DNA of 64,000 nucleotides, from positions 1-64,000 of the forward strand of contig CAKKTI010000076.1 of NCBI GenBank assembly GCA_920105805.1. Direction: 5' to 3'. The notes beneath the pieces were generated by a model that saw only the letters and a list, made by a program, of their open reading frames with translations, was not told the DNA's origin and ran no database searches. Positions within the stretch are counted from its first letter, which is position 1. Every line of letters starts with the position of its first letter. Below, piece by piece: positions 58,632-64,000 of this stretch. The translations under genes and the position numbers were made by a program. Source of the stretch: Condylostoma magnum (Eukaryota; Ciliophora; Heterotrichea; Heterotrichida; Condylostomatidae).

Positions 58632-60077
58632 ATGGGTTCATCATGCGGAATATAGAACGGAGATACTACAATCTCTTAAATATCATATCCGATAAAGTAG
58701 TAAAACTCAGTTTTTCACCCTCCAATAGACCTCAGGGCTGCTAAAATAGGCCCATGATTTTTTACCTAAAGAAATTCGAATACACTACGTAAAAGAATTC
58801 TTAAGTGAAACAAAATATTAAACAACTTTAAAAATGATAGATACCCTATTGATGCATTCTATTCTACATAACGTGGCAAAAGGATAATAGAAAATCGGTT
58901 GTTAAAAGGAATGCCTATTAGATTTAGATGAATCAGCTGGGTAGCAGTTACTCAGTTAAGTTCATTTATTAACGAGGAGGAGTATATTAATCTCCCTGTA
59001 TGTGATACCTCAACTGCTAATGTAATTGCCAAAGATGTATCGAGAACATTTCCTGATGAGCCTTATTTTGACGAGAGTTAGTTTGGGAATATTGGTTAGC
59101 AGGTGTTAGAAAGAATATGCTCTAAGTTTGCAGCAAAACATCCTAAGGTTGGGTACTGTTAAGGTATGAATTTCATTATTGGCTATATGTTGTTGATAAG
59201 TGGAGGAAATGAGGTGGAAGTTTTCTATATGTTTGAAAATTTGATGTTTTAGTTTAGACTTAAAGGAATTTATAGTGAGGGAATGCCTACTCTTAAGAAA
59301 TATTTAGGAATTTTTTAGTCATTAATGCAGAAATATCTTCCTGAGTTGTGAAAGCATCTTTATGCTTAAGGGGTACCTGAGGACTTGTGAGTGTCTAAGT
59401 GGATTATGACGTTGTTCACAGTAGCATTGCCGTTTACCACAGTTACTAGAATATGGGACTGCTTTTTTGTAAATGGAATTGTTGTCATTTTTACGTCCAT
59501 TTTAGCCATTTTAAAGGAGGTGTAAGAAAAGCTATTGTAGTTAGAATGTATGGAAATGGCAGAAATTTTGAGGAATATAAGAGAACATGCTCCTAAGTTT
59601 GATAAAATTAAGTAATATTGATAATCTTGTGAAATTACTAGTGATGAAGTGACTAAGTACTCGGAATTATATAAATTGAATAAGGTTAGCTAGAGAAAAG
59701 TACTATCTGTACCTTAAACGTAAGAAAAATAAGTGAAGAAATTTGTAAGATTTTCAGTACCTGTGTAGTATGTTACTATTGGGCATGATATGGCCTAAAA
59801 TAGATGTAATAGTTAAGAAAACGTGTTTAGGAGTAGGCCAGGATCTGCTCTCAGTAGGCCGTTAAATCACGCTTAAAGCAGAAATCAATTAAGACTTCCA
59901 TAATTAGAAAAGATTTAAGGAAGATTACAGCTGAACGCTAGAAGAATTAGGAATGAAAGGTAGTAATAACGAACTGTGGATGCTGGGGCTGTAATGGAAA
60001 GTTTGCTTAAAGTACCAAGTCACGATTCATTTATGGAAAGATTTAACAATGAAACTACTGATTCAATTGATATTTAA
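58632..60077 (+). CDS. TBC-domain Rab GTPase-activating protein
   Basis: 481 codons. TBC motifs: RLLKGMPIRFRWISWVAV, the arginine finger in IAKDVSRTFPD (R138), the glutamine finger in KVGYCQGMNFIIGY (Q177), and VPEDLWVSKWIMTLFT with RIWDCFFVNG. Both catalytic fingers are present, so it should stimulate Rab GTP hydrolysis. The catalytic Gln is encoded by TAA (59160-59162). The C-terminal 170 residues are disordered and basic. TAA 60075 ends it. Target Rab unknown. Confidence 0.9.
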
Positions 60078-60278
60078 CATAATTAAACTCTGCATATTAA
60101 CTGTACTATTCTTAATGTTTTTTATATGACATTTTATGTCTTCTTTAAGTGATTATGATAGAACTGGTATGGTAATTTAGGAACTTAGTTATAAATATCC
60201 ATAAAAACTTAGATCAATGATTTAAAGCTGTATATATTCTTTACTTTATCATACACAAATCATAACTAGTTAAAATAA

Positions 60279-61970
60279 ATGATAGCCTTTCTTATATTAT
60301 TGGCAAGTGCTGGAGAAAGAGATCATCTGTACGCCGATAATGATTTAGTAAAGGTTTGGCTAGCAAAACTGGGATCTGAAAGCAACAGATAAGAGACATA
60401 CTCAGCCTATAAGTAATTTTACTGTACTGATGACGAAGAGCATTGAAATTTTGGTATTAGTGAGGCTTTTGAAGGCATTGAATATGTAAGACTGGCTCTT
60501 AATTTATTTTTCAAGGAATAGGCATAGCCGTAGCTCCTATGTGAACTGCAGCTGCAAGAAACAGACTTAAAGCAGCTAGTTATTGCAATTTAGAGAAAAT
60601 ACGAATTAACTTTAACCATTGATGGAATTTCAGATGAAACTCGTATTGGTAAATTGGATGATGATCTAAACGTCTATGCATTCACTCAATTTAATTTCAA
60701 TATCTAATACAACAACAACAGAATTGTTGGAGTTAATTTCACTATGACTAATCCTGTCAAGATTTACGATTTTCTTAGAAAGGACTTAAAAACTACTACT
60801 ATCAATTTCACGTATACTGTAGACTGAAATCCGTCTTATATTTTGTTTTAGAACAGATTGTATAGCTAAACCTCCCCGAGTCTGTTTGAGCATAAGTTAC
60901 ATTATTATTCAGTAGGGATCCAGTTTCAACTATTGGTTCTGTTATTCACTGTATTATGAATTATAACAAGACAGGCTTTAAGAAGTTAAATTGATCTTAA
61001 TTAAGATATAGACATAGAGTTTTAAGGATGAAGGCAGATAAGTAAGGAAGTTTTAATACCTCCCTAAAGACCAATTATTATATCATCCCTACTTGGAACT
61101 GGAATACAGTTAATAATAGCAATTATTCTAGTATTGTTTATTAATGCATTGCAACCAAACTTTACTGAAAGAGGACTATTAAGTGACTTTTTGGTTTCAC
61201 ACAGTTTCTGCGGAATTTTTGGGGGATTTGTTAGTGGAAATACTTATAAATAATCGAAGGGTAAATACTTTTTAAGGTGTTTATTTATAACCGCATTTCT
61301 ATTTCCGTTGGCTATCGGAGTTATAATTGGATGTATGAATTCGATTGCAATCTTTTACGGATCATCAGCTGCAATTCCTATTGAAATAATATTAAAAATA
61401 ATAGCACTGTATTTCCTTATCAATCTTCCACTTACCTTAGCCAGTGGAATTTTAGCAAAAAATTTGAAAGATGATTCAGAAAATGTACAAGTAATGGCTA
61501 AGTCTATATTGAAACAGAAGGAATGGTATTAAGAATTTAAGAACATTTTCATATATGCGGGTGTTATACCCTTTATCAGCTTTTCTTTAGAGATTTATTT
61601 GATTTGGGTATCAATTTGGCAAGGAGAGCTGTATTATACATTCAAGATCAGTATTGCAACTTTTATAATGCAACTATTAATATCGGGTATTGTTACATCA
61701 ATAACAGCAATTTTGTTCTTGAATTCTGAGGACTATCGCTGGAATTGGATGTGCATTATATCAGGATTCAGCATTTCCCTATACACTATGATCTATTCGC
61801 TTTATTTTTACCTATTTCAAAGTGAATTTACAACTTTATTTCAAAGCATTTATTATTTTGGGTACTCAGCCATTATAGCAACTATCATAGGTACAATGAA
61901 TGCTAGCTTCGGATATCTATTTACCAAGCAATACATAAGCTACCTTTATTACCATTCAAAAAACGATTAG
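60279..61970 (+). CDS. TM9SF: TM9SF (nonaspanin) family membrane protein
   Basis: 563 codons. A short signal peptide (MIAFLILLASAG) precedes a lumenal domain of about 200 residues. Nine TM helices follow, including the FLVSHSFCGIFGGFVSGNTY and FLINLPLTLASGIL segments and the late GYSAIIATIIGTMNASFGYL. Length, lumenal N-domain and nine-pass topology match TM9SF, which sorts membrane proteins in Golgi and endosomes. The C-terminal KND end differs from the usual KxD COPI signal only in context. TAG 61968, 8 nt from the convergent stop. Confidence 0.88.
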
Positions 61971-61978
61971 ATTAATAA

Positions 61979-63988
61979 CTAAATACCATTTCCTAAATAT
62001 CCAAGCTGTGTGCTTTTATCGTATTGATTTCTCACAGCAACTCTCTTTAGCAGCTTGTTTAAATCTTTCCTTTCTTCACTTTATTCGTTTTAAACAATCC
62101 GATTCTATATGGTTTATTATATTGCTTGCTTTTACTGCACTCTTGCCTAAGTTAATTACTGCCTTCTTAGTTTATCCTCAGCACCAATATTTATAGGTTT
62201 TCTACATTTTGCTTATAGTCTTTCACTCTCTGGCGAGTAGTAATTAGGAGCATCAGTGTATAGTAGTCTGCTTGTATCATTTTTATTCCTTTGATTTAAA
62301 GGTGCTTTAAAATACCGTTGATTTGGCTCTGGTAGAAATTGATCTTTTGCAGTTGTGAAAAAATGACCTGTAGATTCTGTATATTGCAGGTAATCCTAGT
62401 ATAAACGCTTATTGGGAGTAAAACTAGGTGGATCCATTTAGTTAATCCTTTAAGTGTTTGTCTTTATTATGTCATTTTATATCACACTTGAAAACTCCTG
62501 AAAACTAATAAATCCGTTTTAGTTTTCATCCATGAATTTCATTAATTATTCTAATCCAAAGTCTGAGGTGTTAATTTAAAGGTTCTACAGGGTTTGGGAT
62601 AAATCGTTTTTAGATATGTATCCATCTTTATCTCTATCAAACTGACGGAAAATGGCGTGCACTCTTTAAGGTCCTTGTACGTACATTTTCTCCTCAATTT
62701 TTTCAAGAATTTCTTTAACTTAGTTTATTTCTGTTGTCTCGCTACTTTGATAATTTGATAGAACAGGTAAAGCCCTTTTTTTCTTATTCAGCTCAGTTAC
62801 TGCTTATTTCTCATGTGCATAAACATCTTATACAATTGACTCGATATCAGTTATTTTATCTTGATTATAAATATAATTAGATAAAAACCCCTGTAAATCT
62901 TTACGAGTGATTTCTTTATCTGGGAAAGTTTTTTATAAGAAGCAAATTAGGCTGTCTTGAGTTATACCGTTATTCTGACCAAATTTCTGTATATCGTTTC
63001 TGAGTTGACGATCATTTGGGTATTTGTCTCTTAGCCACTACCTCATTTTCCTAGCATTTAAATAAATTTGTTCTAATTGTAAGAATGTTGCTTTGTTCCT
63101 GTCAATTACTAATGGAGCTGGTACTAATGTATTATTATCTGCTTGCTTCTCTTAAATCTCATATTATCCTTAGTTTTCCTGCACTAATGGATTAACAATT
63201 TCAGGCTCAGTATCAAGTCTTTCACAATTTTCAGAATCAAACTCAGCTAAATTTTGTAAAAATTGTCTATAATCTATCCCGTCCTAGTCTCCTCCTTAAC
63301 TTTCATACAGGATTTTCCACTGTTTCTAGTTACTTATATTCTATGAGAATTCCATATTGTTCACGATATCAGAAAATATAGAATAGGGAACTTTACCAGT
63401 TCTTTTAAAGTCTCTTCTTATAAATTATGGCTGAATATGTAAAAACCTTTACTTAAGCTAAGCTTATAGTTCATTTTATATCATTAAGGCCTTTTTGCTT
63501 ACCTCACCCGCGTGGTCTCCTATAATACCGACCTAGTCAAGAGCCGGTGGCTGATCATCAAACGGTTATAAAGTAGCTAAATCGACGTTAATTTAGTCAT
63601 TGTCTGAAAAAATTAGCTCCATAAAGTCCTCTAATCCTAAATATCCTTACTTTTCCTTATCTGAACTAGCAACTAACACCTATGCCTCGTATATATTTAA
63701 AGGAACTCCTAGTCTATTAATCATCACGTATATATCCTCAGGCCTAATAAAGCCTAAGGACTGTATATCTCAAAGCTTGAAGATCTTATGAAAGTCCGTT
63801 CTGGAGAAATACCTTCTTCTTATAGTTCTGCGTATATCTGCCACCTTTTTAAGATCTACTCTTCCTTAAAGAGTTTTTTGTTAAGGAGCCACTACTAATT
63901 AAGTCTCTTATTCTGCCTTTTTGTGAGCAGTTTCCTTCGTTTCTTTTTGCTATAAAGGCTGATTATTGAGTAGTTCTTGCTTCTTCAT
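61979..63988 (-). CDS. multi-EF-hand protein
   Basis: 669 codons from MKKQELLNNQPLQ; the start may lie upstream, beyond or near the window edge. Several EF-hand-like helix pairs occur (FHKIFKLWDIQSLGFIRPED, VLVASSDKEKQGYLGLEDF, LYESQGGDQDGIDYRQFLQ), with canonical loops later: FRQFDRDKDGYISKNDL and MKFMDENQNGFISFQEF. After the EF-hands there is a Pro/Tyr-rich tail (PSFTPNKRLYQDYLQY, LLYTDAPNYYSPESERL), typical of axonemal or inner-tubule ciliary proteins. Stop TAG 61979. Confidence 0.8.
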
Positions 63989-64000
63989 TTTTCCTAATGG

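Noticed and set aside
1-64000. Most genes look like pseudogenes full of stops when read with the standard code
   Set aside because: With TAA/TAG=Q and TGA=W the same regions give full-length proteins with intact conserved motifs, so the stops are sense codons.
1-64000. Karyorelict code (UGA the only stop)
   Set aside because: Convergent and tandem genes would then overlap by hundreds of bases in other frames; several genes clearly end at TAA or TAG. It cannot be fully excluded for genes whose end is ambiguous.
1-64000. Mobile elements, virus-like elements, CRISPR, rRNA and tRNA
   Set aside because: No terminal repeats, polymerase, integrase, capsid or transposase catalytic motifs, repeat-spacer arrays or GC-rich cloverleaf-like stretches were noticed. 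A covariance-model search was not possible.

Overview
The window is protein-coding DNA from a ciliate macronuclear-type genome that uses a nuclear code in which all three standard stop codons also have sense meanings. UAA and UAG sit at glutamine positions inside conserved domains, and UGA sits at tryptophan positions (for example the SWMAPE motif of the kinase at 6567-7790). UAA, UAG and UGA also all have to act as terminators, because many ORFs would otherwise run far into well-supported neighbours. This matches the Condylostoma-type code (NCBI table 28) better than the karyorelict code (table 27), where only UGA terminates. Three 16-nt GT-AG introns also point to a heterotrich ciliate. Condylostoma or a close relative is my best guess; the species is an inference.

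Gene density is extreme: about 53 genes in 64 kb, nearly all intronless. Read with the standard code, each gene breaks into short pieces; read with TAA/TAG=Q and TGA=W, long full-length proteins appear and every accepted CDS is a whole number of codons, apart from three that need one 16-nt intron each. Same-strand neighbours are often separated by only 1-16 nt, divergent start codons by as little as 6 bp, and convergent stop codons abut or overlap.

Layout. 1-4.3 kb: polytopic membrane proteins and a coiled-coil protein. 5-8 kb (minus): small coiled-coil and basic proteins and a zinc-binding STE20-like kinase. 8-12.3 kb: two small proteins, a NACHT/STAND-like NTPase with a degenerate P-loop, and a Q/N-rich protein with a Cys-rich C-terminus. 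12.6-15 kb (minus): RING-H2 membrane protein, p24/TMED cargo receptor, p62/NBR1-like autophagy receptor. 15-20.5 kb: a protein with about five calponin-homology repeats followed after 2 nt by a coiled-coil protein, then a SAM-domain protein. 20.5-25.9 kb: helical-repeat protein, cyclic-nucleotide-gated-like channel, MFS transporter, small protein. 26-29.7 kb (minus): LRR protein, thioredoxin-fold membrane protein, basic protein, ribosome-biogenesis factor YTM1. 29.7-36 kb: small membrane protein, Miro GTPase, basic protein, NADPH-P450 reductase, malonyl-CoA-synthetase-like enzyme. 36-42.6 kb: kinesin-1-like motor, NEK kinase, type I membrane protein, two small basic proteins. 42.9-48.3 kb: aldo-keto reductase, unknown, HTH protein, ankyrin protein, IQ protein, START protein. 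48.6-54.6 kb: pseudokinase, membrane protein, TMEM222 homologue, second CNG-like channel. 54.8-64 kb: basic protein, coiled-coil protein, enolase-4-like pseudoenzyme, TBC RabGAP, TM9SF protein, EF-hand protein.

The genes do not form one pathway. They look like ordinary cytoskeletal, membrane-trafficking, signalling and metabolic genes. I saw no virus, retroelement, transposon, CRISPR array, rRNA or tRNA. The most interesting signal is the architecture: ambiguous stop codons combined with almost no intergenic space, so the same triplets change meaning within a few nucleotides of each other.
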